Assembly (NCBI RefSeq): GCF_044769865.1
Contig: NZ_JBIZWA010000001.1
Coordinates: forward strand, 992,001 to 1,056,000
Direction of reading: 5' to 3'
From: Homoserinimonas sp044769865
Lineage (GTDB): Bacteria; Actinomycetota; Actinomycetes; Actinomycetales; Microbacteriaceae
Length of the DNA: 64,000 bases
The notes below the pieces were generated by a model. That model was not told the origin of the DNA. It saw only the letters and a program-made list of their open reading frames with translations, and did no database searches. This document shows positions 41,853-50,080 of this stretch, one piece after another (positions within the stretch are counted from its first letter, which is position 1; every line of letters starts with the position of its first letter). The position numbers and the translations under genes are program-made.

Positions 41853-42113
41853 ATGCTGGTCTTGACGCGCAAACCCGGTGAGAAGGTGCTCATCGGCGAC
41901 GACATCGTCATCACCATCATCGAGAACCGCGGCGACGGCATCCGCATCGGCATCGACGCACCCCGCGGCATCTCCATCCAGCGCGCCGAGATCGTGCAGG
42001 CCGTGAGCGACGCCAACGTCGAAGCCACCCACGCTGCCGCCGACGCCGAAGAGCGCCTCAAGGCCGCCCTCGGCATCGTCAGCCCGCCACCCAACGAGGA
42101 ACCCACGCCGTGA
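41853..42113 (+). CDS. csrA: Carbon storage regulator CsrA
   Basis: 86-residue RNA-binding protein: MLVLTRKPGEKVLIGDDIVITI, GIRIGIDAPRGISIQRAEI, with the RNA-contact residues Leu4 and Arg44 in place. Dimers bind GGA in hairpin loops and block ribosome access. The C-terminal tail (residues 60-86) is longer than in Escherichia coli. Likely targets in this window are the leaders of flagellin, flgB and flbD. FliW (14452-14832) would be its antagonist. It sits at the end of the P5 operon, so its own synthesis should depend on FliA. Confidence 0.94.
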   Translation: MLVLTRKPGEKVLIGDDIVITIIENRGDGIRIGIDAPRGISIQRAEIVQAVSDANVEATHAAADAEERLKAALGIVSPPPNEEPTP

Positions 42114-42409
42114 GAGAAGCAGACGTCACCGAGGTCGCCGCAGTCGAGTCGCCTGTCGTGATCGATGTGCGGGAGCCCGACGAGTACCGGGCGCTTCGGG
42201 CATCCGGAGTCATCCACATTCCTATGGGTGAGGTCATCGAGCGCCTCGACGAGATCCCCACTGACGACACCGTCTACGTCATCTGCGCGTCGGGCGGGCG
42301 CAGCGCTCGCGTCGCCGAATACCTCGAGGCGCAGGGCATCGACGCCGTCAACGTCGCGGGCGGCACCAACGCCTGGGCGCAGGCCGGCCTCCCGACCGAA
42401 CAGGGCTGA
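42110..42409 (+). CDS. Single-domain rhodanese
   Basis: 99 residues, one rhodanese domain: VVIDVREPDEYRALRASGVIHIPMG, the active-site Cys loop CASGGRS, and VNVAGGTNAWAQAGLP. It would carry persulfide sulfur on that Cys. The GTG start overlaps the csrA stop by four bases, so it appears to be part of the flagellar transcript although no flagellar role is known for such proteins. Its stop is followed at once by repeat array R3. Confidence 0.88.
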   Translation: MREADVTEVAAVESPVVIDVREPDEYRALRASGVIHIPMGEVIERLDEIPTDDTVYVICASGGRSARVAEYLEAQGIDAVNVAGGTNAWAQAGLPTEQG

Positions 42410-42575
42410 CTCTCCCAACTCAGGAGTTGGCTCACCTAACTCAGGAGTTGGCTCACTCAACTCAGGAGTTGCGTTGCTCAATTCAGGAGTTGGCCGCCCA
42501 AGTCTCCGTGAGTTCCTGAATTAGGGACGACAACTCCTGAGTTAGGAAAGCCAGATCCTGAATTGTGAAAGGGGC
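42410..42575. repeat. 21-bp-period repeat array, copy R3 (largest)
   Basis: Four left-facing units with the core AACTCAGGAGTTGG run in tandem with no spacer, each exactly 21 bases (42410-42430, 42431-42451, 42452-42472, 42473-42493). After a 19-base gap come three right-facing units with the core TCCTGA(A/G)TT whose CCTGA words begin at 42515, 42536 and 42557, again 21 apart. The whole forms a long imperfect inverted repeat between the rhodanese gene and the next one. Confidence 0.92.
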
Positions 42576-42610
42576 CCCACTCTCTCGCCCCGCGGGGTAA
42601 CCATGGGGGT

Positions 42611-43618
42611 GTGGACATCGAGACGGCCGGCGCGGAGCTCTACAGCGTGCCCCTCGGCGAGTTCACCGCGCGCCGCACCGATCTGAGCCGTGAGGCAAAG
42701 GCATCCGGCGACAAGGAACTCTCGACGGCGATCGCGGGCCTGCGCAAGCCGACCACTTCGGCGTGGGTCGTCAACATGCTGGCCCGCCACCGGGCGGAGC
42801 GCGTTGAGGAGCTCGCCGCGCTCGGCGAGGAACTCCGCGACGCCCAGGACGCCCTCGACGCGCCACGCCTGCGCGAGCTCGGCAAGCAACGCTCGGCGCT
42901 CGTGCGTGAGGTCACGCGCGAGGCCGTCGCGGTCGCCGCAGAGCTCGGCACCGAGGCATCCGCTGCCGTCAGTGATGAGGTCGCCCAGACGCTGCAGACC
43001 GCCATGATCGACGCGGATGCCGCGGCGCTCGTCTCCTCGGGAACCCTCGTGAAGCCGCTCACCGCCGCCGGCTGGGGCATCGAGGAGGGTGGCGACGTGA
43101 TCGCGTTCCCGACGGCGAAGCAACGTGCGGGGCGGCGGGCTGCGGACGCGCTCGCGAAGAGCGGCGGGTCGGCGGGGTCGAAGACGGCGAGTGGCGATGC
43201 GGCCCGCGGCGACGCGGCCCACGGCGGCAAGGAGGGGTCGGGCGCGGGGAGTGCGTCGGGTCGCGCGGGCTCGAGCTCGAAGGCGAGAGCGGATGCGGCA
43301 CGCTCGAGTGCCCAGGAGCGCAAGCGGGAGGCCGAGCGCAAGCAGGCCGAACGGCACCTCGCGAAAGCGGAGGAGGCGCTCGCGGAGGCGCGGGCGGAGG
43401 CCGAGGAACTCCGAGCTTCAGCGGAGGCGGTGGCCGAGCGGCGGGCGTCCCTGCGGGAGGAGGTACAGGAGCTGACGCGGCAGCTGCGTGAGGCGGAGGG
43501 CGAGCTGGCCGACGCCGAGGGGGAGGCCCGCGGCATCCGTCGTTCGCGTGATGAGGTGAAGCGTGCCGTCACGGCGGCCGAGCGGGCCGTCGCGCGTGCC
43601 CGGCGGCGGCTCGACTGA
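42611..43618 (+). CDS. Coiled-coil protein of unknown function
   Basis: 335 residues, family not recognised. The N-terminal 170 residues look folded and include REAKASGDKELSTAIAGLRKPTTSAWVVNMLARHR. Then comes a Ser/Gly/Ala linker (about 180-225). The last 110 residues are a long Ala/Arg/Glu coiled coil (KQAERHLAKAEEALAEARAE) that ends at the stop. It starts with GTG at 42611. No signal peptide or membrane helix. Similar proteins occur as hypotheticals in other actinobacteria. Confidence 0.65.
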   Translation: MDIETAGAELYSVPLGEFTARRTDLSREAKASGDKELSTAIAGLRKPTTSAWVVNMLARHRAERVEELAALGEELRDAQDALDAPRLRELGKQRSALVREVTREAVAVAAELGTEASAAVSDEVAQTLQTAMIDADAAALVSSGTLVKPLTAAGWGIEEGGDVIAFPTAKQRAGRRAADALAKSGGSAGSKTASGDAARGDAAHGGKEGSGAGSASGRAGSSSKARADAARSSAQERKREAERKQAERHLAKAEEALAEARAEAEELRASAEAVAERRASLREEVQELTRQLREAEGELADAEGEARGIRRSRDEVKRAVTAAERAVARARRRLD

Positions 43619-43662
43619 GCGCTCCGCCGCGTTCCCGGCGCAGGGACTGCGGCGATCAGCAA

Positions 43663-43722
43663 CACTTTTGGCGAGACACGCCGTCTACTCGCGACGCGCA
43701 CCGGCGTGTCGCCCCAAAAGTG
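43663..43722. repeat. Long palindrome, family 2 (copy C)
   Basis: Arms at 43663-43683 and 43702-43722 pair with two mismatches. The left arm contains GGCGAGACACGCCG and the right arm CGGCGTGTCG, matching copy A. Outer CTGCGG/CCGCAG pairs extend it. It lies between two convergent genes. Confidence 0.82.
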
Positions 43723-43764
43723 CATCAGAAACCGCAGCCCACGGAGCACAGCAAGTCCCGCGCC

Positions 43765-44511
43765 CTACGTCACCTCGCGGTAGTGCGCCAGCAGCTCGCG
43801 CGTGAACTCGTCGGGCCGGATCGCCGGCACGACGTGGCTCGCGCCGGGGATCGTCACGAGCCGCGCATTCCGGGCCGCGGCGAGGTAGCGGCGGGCGTGG
43901 GCGCGGACGTGGTCCCACTTGCCGTTGATGAAGAGCACGGGTTCCTCGATGCGGCGGAGGCTCTCGATCGGCGTGAACGCGAGCAGCGCGCGGATCGAGT
44001 CATCCATCACGTCGAGCGCGACGCCGCCCGAGATGACGTCGTTCGCGCCGGGCTCCGGCACGAACAGCCGCACGGCGAGGTTGTTGAGCGCGAGGCCCCG
44101 GTCGGGGAACCTCCCGATCACGGCGGCGATGCCCCGCCAGGTGTGCATGACGATCGGATGCGGCACGGTCGCGCAGGCCGCCGCGAGCAGGCCCGAGACG
44201 CGGCCGGGGTTGCACGCGACCCACTCGATGCCGAGGTAGCCGCCGAGCGAGAACCCCACCAGGTAGGGCTTGCCCGGCGTGACCCCCTCTGCCTCGGCGC
44301 GCTTGGCGTCGGATGCTTCGGCCTCCGCGATCGCGTCACCGATGCTGCTCAGGGCGCCGTCGAGGGTGAACCGTTCCCCGATGCGCCGCCCGTGCCCCGG
44401 CAGGTCGATCGCGAGGGTCGGAATCCCCTCCCGTTCCAGCGCCTCCACCTGGCGCCGCCACAGGCTGTGCGAGGTGCGCAGCCCGTGCACGAGGACGACG
44501 GTGGGGCGCAT
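43765..44511 (-). CDS. Alpha/beta hydrolase
   Basis: 248 residues with the full hydrolase pattern: oxyanion-hole HG in VVLVHGLRTSH near the N terminus, nucleophile Ser in GFSLGG, Asp in FINGKWDHVR, and catalytic His in IPGASHVVPA. Start at 44511 because the fold begins at MRPTVVLVHG. The substrate is not known; general ester or lactone hydrolysis is likely. Confidence 0.82.
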   Translation of the reverse strand: MRPTVVLVHGLRTSHSLWRRQVEALEREGIPTLAIDLPGHGRRIGERFTLDGALSSIGDAIAEAEASDAKRAEAEGVTPGKPYLVGFSLGGYLGIEWVACNPGRVSGLLAAACATVPHPIVMHTWRGIAAVIGRFPDRGLALNNLAVRLFVPEPGANDVISGGVALDVMDDSIRALLAFTPIESLRRIEEPVLFINGKWDHVRAHARRYLAAARNARLVTIPGASHVVPAIRPDEFTRELLAHYREVT

Positions 44512-44548
44512 GTGCCGAGTGTATGCGCGCTGGCTTGCACGTGTGCGG

Positions 44549-44953
44549 TCAGGCCGCGACGTACTCCTGCCGCAGTCGGCCGCCGGTTGCTGTCGCAATG
44601 TGGCTGAAGTCACGGTCGGAACTCAGGAGCACGGCGTCGTTGGCAATCGCATAGGCGGCGATAAGGCAGTCGAGGGCGTCCGCTGCTCGCACGAGACCGG
44701 CACGCCAGAGCGCCTGTTGCACATCGAGGGCGAGTGAGGTCGACGGATGCTGCGGCGCTTCCAAGAACGCCTCCATGTCGCTCCTCAGATCGTCGTGCTC
44801 TGCGGGTGTTCGCGCGGAGTGACAGTACTCGAGTATCTGCGGCGGGCAGGTGATGATCAGCTGCTGTGGGGAGAGTTCGCGTAGACGCGCGGCAATCAGC
44901 GGACTGCGGCCGGCCTTCTGCCAGACGCTGTTGTCGACGAGATAGACGGTCAC
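44549..44953 (-). CDS. vapC: VapC-like PIN-domain toxin
   Basis: 134-residue ribonuclease of the PIN family with the four acidic residues in order: Asp7 in YLVDNSVWQ, Glu in PPQILEYCHS, Asp in AADALDCLIAAYA, and Asp in LLSSDRDFSHI. Such toxins cut specific tRNA or rRNA sites when the antitoxin is lost. The start overlaps the antitoxin stop by four bases. Confidence 0.92.
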   Translation of the reverse strand: MTVYLVDNSVWQKAGRSPLIAARLRELSPQQLIITCPPQILEYCHSARTPAEHDDLRSDMEAFLEAPQHPSTSLALDVQQALWRAGLVRAADALDCLIAAYAIANDAVLLSSDRDFSHIATATGGRLRQEYVAA

Positions 44954-45159
44954 TCGGCTGAGGGAGAATCGATGGGTGCGTCGATTTGCTCGTCGGTGAA
45001 GGCACGGGCGATGATGCGCTCGACGGCCGCGGGCTGGCTCCTGACTGCCACAAGAGTGCGGAGCGCGAGGTCGACTGCTTCTCGGTTGCTCGCCGCCCCC
45101 GTGAGTGCCTTCGCCCGGCGGAGCTGCTCCGCGTCGATATCTATCGATGTGATGGCCAT
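44950..45159 (-). CDS. vapB: VapB-like antitoxin
   Basis: 69 residues: an N-terminal ribbon-helix-helix (AITSIDIDAEQLRRAKALTG, NREAVDLALRTLV) that binds DNA, and a C-terminal tail (EQIDAPIDSPSAE) to wrap the toxin. I start it at 45159, right after AGGAGG, rather than at the longer frame. An inverted repeat overlaps its promoter at 45170-45189, as expected for autoregulation. Confidence 0.9.
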   Translation of the reverse strand: MAITSIDIDAEQLRRAKALTGAASNREAVDLALRTLVAVRSQPAAVERIIARAFTDEQIDAPIDSPSAE

Positions 45160-45169
45160 GGCTCGCCTC

Positions 45170-45189
45170 CTATATAGGCGAGTATATAG
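45170..45189 (-). promoter_or_regulatory. VapBC operator
   Basis: CTATATA-GGCGAG-TATATAG, a perfect seven-base inverted repeat 11 bases before vapB. Its A+T richness stands out in this GC-rich DNA. It is well placed for binding by the VapB dimer; the adjoining AGGAGG is the ribosome-binding site. Confidence 0.72.
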
Positions 45190-45387
45190 AGTGCTGGGCA
45201 TGTGAGGAACCGTAGCCTGCTTGCGTGCACCGGTAGTGGCATCCGCTCTTCCGTGTGGATAGCGTGTGGCCACGCTGACGGTGGTGGGGGAACGTTCGCG
45301 GCCATGGCGTGCCGTGCTCGGCGGCCCTCGTGCTTAGAAATGCGTCCGCGGCCCCGCGCGATTCCGCCCCGGTGCGAGAATCGTCGT

Positions 45388-45963
45388 ATGACCCTGTACC
45401 TGACTGGTGACCCCGCCGCCGACGAACTGCTCGAGCATGACGACCTCGCTCTCTTGCTCGGGATGCTCCTCGACCAGCAGGTGACGATGGAGTCTGCCTT
45501 CGCCGGTCCCGCGAAGATCCGCGACCGTATGGGCGTGCTCGATTCCGCAAAGATCGCCGACGCGAACCCCGACGAGTTCGCCGAGCTGTTCAAGCAGAGC
45601 CCGGCGGTGCACCGCTTCCCGGGATCGATGGCCGGTCGCGTGCAGGCCGTGTGTGAGGCGGTGCGCGAGGAGTGGGGCGGCGAGGCATCCGCCATCTGGA
45701 CCCGCGGCGAGCCCGACGGCAAGGAAGTGCTCAAGCGGCTCAAGGCCCTGCCCGGTTTCGGCGAGCAGAAGGCGAAGATCTTCCTCGCGCTGCTGGGCAA
45801 GCGGCGCGGGCTGACGGCTGAGGGGTGGCGCGAGGCATCCGCCCCCTACGGCGAGGAGGGCGCGCTCATGTCCGTCGCCGACATCACGAGCCCCGAGACG
45901 CTCGCGAAGGTGCGCGAGGCGAAGAAGGCCATGAAGGCGGCGGCGAAGGCGGCGAAGCAGTAA
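45388..45963 (+). CDS. HhH-GPD-type base excision repair protein
   Basis: 191 residues with a helix-hairpin-helix glycosylase outline: MLLDQQVTMESAFAGP, then LKALPGFGEQKAKIFLALLGKR, the HhH itself. The usual catalytic Lys/Asp pair is not obvious, as in many short actinobacterial members, so its chemistry is unsure. Start at ATG 45388. It precedes menE by two bases, probably cotranscribed without a shared function. Confidence 0.78.
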   Translation: MTLYLTGDPAADELLEHDDLALLLGMLLDQQVTMESAFAGPAKIRDRMGVLDSAKIADANPDEFAELFKQSPAVHRFPGSMAGRVQAVCEAVREEWGGEASAIWTRGEPDGKEVLKRLKALPGFGEQKAKIFLALLGKRRGLTAEGWREASAPYGEEGALMSVADITSPETLAKVREAKKAMKAAAKAAKQ

Positions 45964-45965
45964 CC

Positions 45966-47135
45966 GTGCACTCCGGCGCGGGCGAACGGCAACTGGCGAC
46001 GGTCGACGGCGGTGACTGGCGCGCTGTCGACGCCGCGGTGCGCGAGCGCTTCGACGGTGACGGTCCCGCCCTCTATCTCGGCACGGGCGAGCATCCGGAG
46101 CTGGTCGCCGCGAGCACGGCCGCGGTCATCGAGACCTCCGGTTCGACGGGCATCCCGAAGCGGGTCGTGCTCAGCGAGGCGGCACTGCGGGCGAGCGCGG
46201 ATGCCACGGCGCACGCCCTCGGCGGCCCCGGCCAATGGCTGCTCTGCCTGCCCGCCCACTACGTCGCCGGGCTCCAGGTGCTCGTGCGGTCCCACCTCGC
46301 GGGGCTTCCCGTGGAGTGGGTGGAACCCGGCTTCGACGCGGAGGCCTTCGCCGCGGCATCCGCTCGCCTGACGGAGGAGCGGCGCTACGTCTCGCTCGTT
46401 CCTGCCCAGCTGGCCCGGCTAGTTGAGGCGGGCGAGCAGTCCGAGGCGGTGCGCGCTGCGGTCGCCCGCTTCGACGCGCTGCTGACGGGCGGGCAGGCGA
46501 TGCCGGCGGCGCTCGCCGACCGTGCCCGCGCGCTCGGCTACGCGGTCGTGCGCTCCTACGGCTCGTCCGAGACGGCGACCGGATGCATCTACGACGGCTA
46601 CCCCGTCGGTGCGACCCGCACGCGGCTCGTCGACGGCGTGCTCGAGATCGCCTCGCCGACCCTCGCCGACGGCTACCTGGACGCACCGGAACTGACGGAT
46701 GCGGCCTTCCGCGTCGAGGGCGGCACGCGTTGGTACCGCACGGGCGACCGCGCGCGCATCCACGCCGATGGGCGCGTCGAAGTGCTCGGCCGCGCCGACA
46801 ACGTGATCGTGTCTGGCGGCATCAACGTGGCGCTCGACCGGGTCGAGACCGCCGTGCGGGAGGTGCCCGGCTTTGAGGGGGCGGTCGTCGTGGGGGTGCC
46901 GTCGGAGAAGTGGGGGCATGTTCCCGTGGTTGTCGTGGGTGGAGCGCTCGCGGGTGCCCTCGCCGACGACCAGGGCGCGGGCGACGTGCTCGCGAGCATC
47001 CGTCGCCTCGTGCGCGAGTCGATCGGCGTGGCGGCGCAGCCCGAGCGGATCACCGCAATCGAGCGGATGCCGCTGCTCGCGTCTGGCAAGCCCGATCGCC
47101 GCGCGGTCACCCGGCTCGTGGCATCCGGCGACTGA
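45966..47135 (+). CDS. menE: O-succinylbenzoate-CoA ligase MenE
   Basis: Acyl-CoA ligase of 389 residues for menaquinone synthesis. The adenylation P-loop is ETSGSTGIPKRVVLS; LLTGGQAMP, YGSSETATGC, the Asp in YRTGDRARI and the C-terminal Lys in LASGKPDRRAV follow. It is shorter than general AMP ligases, as MenE is in actinobacteria. Start GTG 45966. No other men genes are in view. Its stop lies 14 bases from the convergent MFS pseudogene. Confidence 0.84.
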   Translation: MHSGAGERQLATVDGGDWRAVDAAVRERFDGDGPALYLGTGEHPELVAASTAAVIETSGSTGIPKRVVLSEAALRASADATAHALGGPGQWLLCLPAHYVAGLQVLVRSHLAGLPVEWVEPGFDAEAFAAASARLTEERRYVSLVPAQLARLVEAGEQSEAVRAAVARFDALLTGGQAMPAALADRARALGYAVVRSYGSSETATGCIYDGYPVGATRTRLVDGVLEIASPTLADGYLDAPELTDAAFRVEGGTRWYRTGDRARIHADGRVEVLGRADNVIVSGGINVALDRVETAVREVPGFEGAVVVGVPSEKWGHVPVVVVGGALAGALADDQGAGDVLASIRRLVRESIGVAAQPERITAIERMPLLASGKPDRRAVTRLVASGD

Positions 47136-47149
47136 TCGCCGCGGCCGCC

Positions 47150-48489
47150 TTAGTCGCCCGGCTTCTGCCGCGGGATCTTCGTGCCGCGAATGGATGCTCG
47201 GGCCGTCTCTGGCACGAACAGCAGCGCGACGAGGCCCACGACGCAGGCGCCCATCATGTAGTACGCGGGGATGAGCAGGTCGCCCGTCGCGTCGATTAGG
47301 GCCTCGTTCACGAGCGGCGCGGTGCCGCCGAAGAGCGAGGTCGCGACGTTGTAGGTAATCGCGAAGCCCGCGTATCGCACGTGCGTCGGGAACATGGCTG
47401 GGAACGTTGCCGAGATCGTTGACAGCTGGATGACATAGAGCAGACCCAGGATGGCGAAGCCGACGAGCGCCCCAGCGAATCCGGTGCCCATCAGCAGGTA
47501 GAGGGGGATGGCGCCGAGGAAGAGTCCCACCATGGAGACGAACCAGAGCGGCTTGCGGCCGACCTTGTCGGAGAGTCGCCCCGCGAAGGGGATGACCGCC
47601 ATCATGGCGAGCTCGCCGATGAGGATGAGCCCGAGCGAGCCGTCCTGGCTGATGCCGATCTGGGTCTCCAGGTAGGTGGGCATGTAGGCGAGGAGCGTGT
47701 AGTTCGCGACGTTGAGTGCGATGACCAGCCCAGCCATCGCGAGGAGGGGGCGCCAATACTTGCGCACGAGGTCGCGCAGTTCCGTCGTGGCGTTCGGCTC
47801 CTCGGCACCCTCGCTTTCGAGTTCGCGGAACACCGGGGTGTCCTCGACCTTGCTCCGCAGGTAGAGGCCGATGAGGCCCATGGGCGCGGCGATGAGGAAC
47901 GGGATGCGCCAACCCCACTCCATCATCTGCTCGTCGTTGAGGATGATCTGAAGGAACAGCACGACCGCCGTGCCGAGCACGAAACCGAAGAGGGTGCCGA
48001 ACTCGAGGAAGCTGCCGAAGAATCCGCGCTACTTGTCGGGCGAATACTCCGCCATGAAGGTCGCCGCGCCGCCGTACTCGCCACCCGTCGAGAAGCCCTG
48101 CACCATGCGCAGGAAGACGAGCAGCGCGGGTGCCCACCATCCGATCGCGTCGAATGTCGGCAGGAGCCCGATCGCGAAGGTCGCCCCCGACATGATGATG
48201 ATCGTGAGGGCGAGCACCGCCTTGCGGCCGAGCCGGTCGCCGAGCGGGCCCCACACGAGCCCGCCGAGCGGTCGAACCAGGAACGAGATCGCGAAGGTCG
48301 CGAGCGCCCAGACGGTGCCGCCGGGAAAGAAGTTCGCCGTGATGTAGGTGACCGCGACCGCGTAGACGCCGTAGTCGTACCATTCGGTGGCGTTGCCGAT
48401 GGCGGATGCCCCGATTGCCCGTCTGATCGTCTGATCGTCTTGCGACCCTCGACCGTCTCCGTCTTCGGTGTCGCGAACTCGCCTGACAT
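47150..48489 (-). pseudogene. MFS metabolite/H+ symporter, broken twice
   Basis: Would encode a 443-residue transporter of the MHS group (ProP/ShiA-like): NATEWYDYGVYAVAVTYITANFFPG, then GGEYGGAATFMAEYSPDK, then RGFFGSFLEFGTLFGFVLG and the remaining helices. Two lesions are visible. An exact duplication of CTGATCGT at 48423-48438 shifts the frame about 20 codons after the start (MSGEFATPKTETVEGRKTIRR). A TAG at 48029-48031 then interrupts the middle of the conserved DK-x-RGFFGS loop. A good ribosome-binding site (GGGAG) remains at the original start. The rest of the frame is still open, so the decay looks recent. Confidence 0.88.
48423..48438. repeat. 8-bp tandem duplication causing a frameshift
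   Basis: CTGATCGT twice in a row on the plus strand. Removing one copy restores a continuous frame from the MFS start into the conserved first helix. Confidence 0.9.
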
Positions 48490-48643
48490 GGTTCTCCCTT
48501 AAGCGCGTCCGCCGCGTGCTGGCTGGGGGCGGCTCGCGGAAAACGGGTGTAGAACGCGCCTCAGACTGCGCAATCTGCACCGGCGCGGGCGATTCAGTGC
48601 AACTTGCGCAGTCTCACGGGCGACGGATGCTGCGGGGTCGGAC

Positions 48644-49954
48644 TTACTGCGAACGCCACCGAAGCCGCGAGTCGGTGCTGGTCGTAGTGCAGACCATTGG
48701 CACACCCTTCTTGCTGAGGCCCGTGGAACCCGCCCCCGAGCAGAATGCGCCGGGGTGGACCGTTGCGGGCGCGGGCGCGGGCGCGGGCGCGGGAGCCGGA
48801 GCGGGAGCGGGCGCAGGCGCGGGCGCAGGGGCAGGCGCGGGTGCCGGAGCCGGGGCGGGTGCCGGCGCTGGAGCCGGAGCCGGTGCCGGAGCAGGCACGG
48901 GAGCGGGCGCCGGCACGACCGCCACGGGGGCGAAGCCGGAGCGCAGTGCGGGCTGGCTCGGGCATCCGCTCAGGATCGACGCGATGGCATCGTGCTCGGC
49001 CTGCGTCACCCATAGTCCGTAGTTCGCCTTGACCGACACCTGGCGCGCGACATATTCGCAGCGGAACGTCTTTGCCGCAGGCAGCCAGGTCGCCGCATCG
49101 CCGGCGCCCTTCTGAGAGTTCGAGCGCCCGTCGACAGCCAGGAGGTTGAGGGGGTCGTTCGCGAAGGAGATGCGCTGCTGCTGCGTGAGCTGCTGCGCCC
49201 CCTTCTGCCAGGCATCCGCGAGCGCGACGACGTGGTCGATCTGCACCATGCTCGAGGTTCCGTTGCCGCGCACGAACGCGACATTCTGGCCCGTGTAGGG
49301 GCTGAGCAGGGTGCCCGTCATGACCTTGCACGGCCCCGACTTCGTGATGCCCGTGAGGTCGCGGGCGAGCATGTCGTTGCGGGTGTCGCAGCCGTTGCGG
49401 TCGACGTCGAGCCAGCCGTTGCCGAACTTCGCGTCACGGTCGTAGCCCGTCTTGGGTGCGCGGCCCTTGATGGGCAGGGTGTCCAGCAGCGCGAGCGCGG
49501 TGTCGGGCAGCGGCTCGGTGCCGATGGCGACGGATGCCTCGCCCTTGGGCTGTACGGCAGTCGCCGGGTCGCTCGGCGACTCGTCGGTGAAGCCGCCCTC
49601 GGAGGGTGACGGCGACGGACTCGGGCTGGGGGTCGGACGCGAGCTTTCGGATGCGGCGGGGCTCGCGACATCCGCCGGCTTCGTGGCTGGGGCGGGCGCG
49701 ATGGCGCTGCCGAGACCCGTGACGAGGATCGCGCCGACCAGCACGAGGGCCGCCGCGGCGCGCGACGGGATCGCCGCCCACGAGCGCCGGCCCATGACGA
49801 GCGTGTAGAGGGCGGTGAAGAAGGCGACGAGGCCGAGCATGATGAGCACGCCGTAGAAGCCGGTCGATGCGCCAGCGAGCACGAGCAGCAGCACGACGGC
49901 GGCGCCGCCGATCCACGTCGAGAGTGTGGGCTTGGCCCAGCGCAGTGATGACAT
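48644..49954 (-). CDS. Membrane-anchored HNH nuclease with Pro-Ala repeat tail
   Basis: 436 residues. Three membrane helices lie within the first 85 residues, followed by a Ser/Pro linker and a DUF1524/GmrSD-type HNH domain (about 180-310) with DHVVALADAW, NDPLNLLAV and AATWLP. The next 60 residues are an almost pure Pro-Ala repeat. The end is a small Cys-containing module (GAFCSGAGSTGLSKKGVPMVC) found at the C terminus of several actinobacterial surface proteins. It is probably an outward-facing DNase, with the repeat crossing the wall. Start at ATG 49954; earlier in-frame starts add only antisense of the DUF72 gene. Confidence 0.8.
   Translation of the reverse strand: MSSLRWAKPTLSTWIGGAAVVLLLVLAGASTGFYGVLIMLGLVAFFTALYTLVMGRRSWAAIPSRAAAALVLVGAILVTGLGSAIAPAPATKPADVASPAASESSRPTPSPSPSPSPSEGGFTDESPSDPATAVQPKGEASVAIGTEPLPDTALALLDTLPIKGRAPKTGYDRDAKFGNGWLDVDRNGCDTRNDMLARDLTGITKSGPCKVMTGTLLSPYTGQNVAFVRGNGTSSMVQIDHVVALADAWQKGAQQLTQQQRISFANDPLNLLAVDGRSNSQKGAGDAATWLPAAKTFRCEYVARQVSVKANYGLWVTQAEHDAIASILSGCPSQPALRSGFAPVAVVPAPAPVPAPAPAPAPAPAPAPAPAPAPAPAPAPAPAPAPAPAPAPAPAPATVHPGAFCSGAGSTGLSKKGVPMVCTTTSTDSRLRWRSQ
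48765..48918. repeat. Six-base repeat tract coding Pro-Ala
   Basis: About 150 bases of GCGGGC/GCCGGA-like hexamers (plus strand), which code for Pro-Ala on the minus strand. Third-base differences keep the hexamers imperfect. Such tracts change length easily. Confidence 0.88.
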
Positions 49955-50080
49955 GTTTCCCCCAGAGTCGTGCCCGTCAACGCTACGGGGTCGCAGGGGA
50001 GCGGGTGAGCCCCAGTGCAGGGGCAGAAGTCGCACTCTCGTTGCGTGCGGGATGTCGCGACTCGACGTACCGTCGCACGC

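Noticed and set aside
42410..42575. Tandem repeats as a CRISPR array
   Set aside because: Units follow one another every 21 bases with no unique spacers, change orientation halfway, and there are no cas genes.
48029..48031. TAG in the MFS gene as programmed read-through or pyrrolysine
   Set aside because: The gene also carries an 8-bp frameshifting duplication, and nothing in the surroundings suggests recoding.
46419..48383. Long minus-strand frame opposite menE
   Set aside because: Its translation is Arg-rich shadow sequence of menE and of the MFS gene in another frame; no motif is present.
48468..49022. Plus-strand Ala-Gly repeat protein
   Set aside because: It is the antisense reading of the Pro-Ala repeat of the HNH nuclease gene, without a ribosome-binding site and overlapping a gene with recognisable domains.
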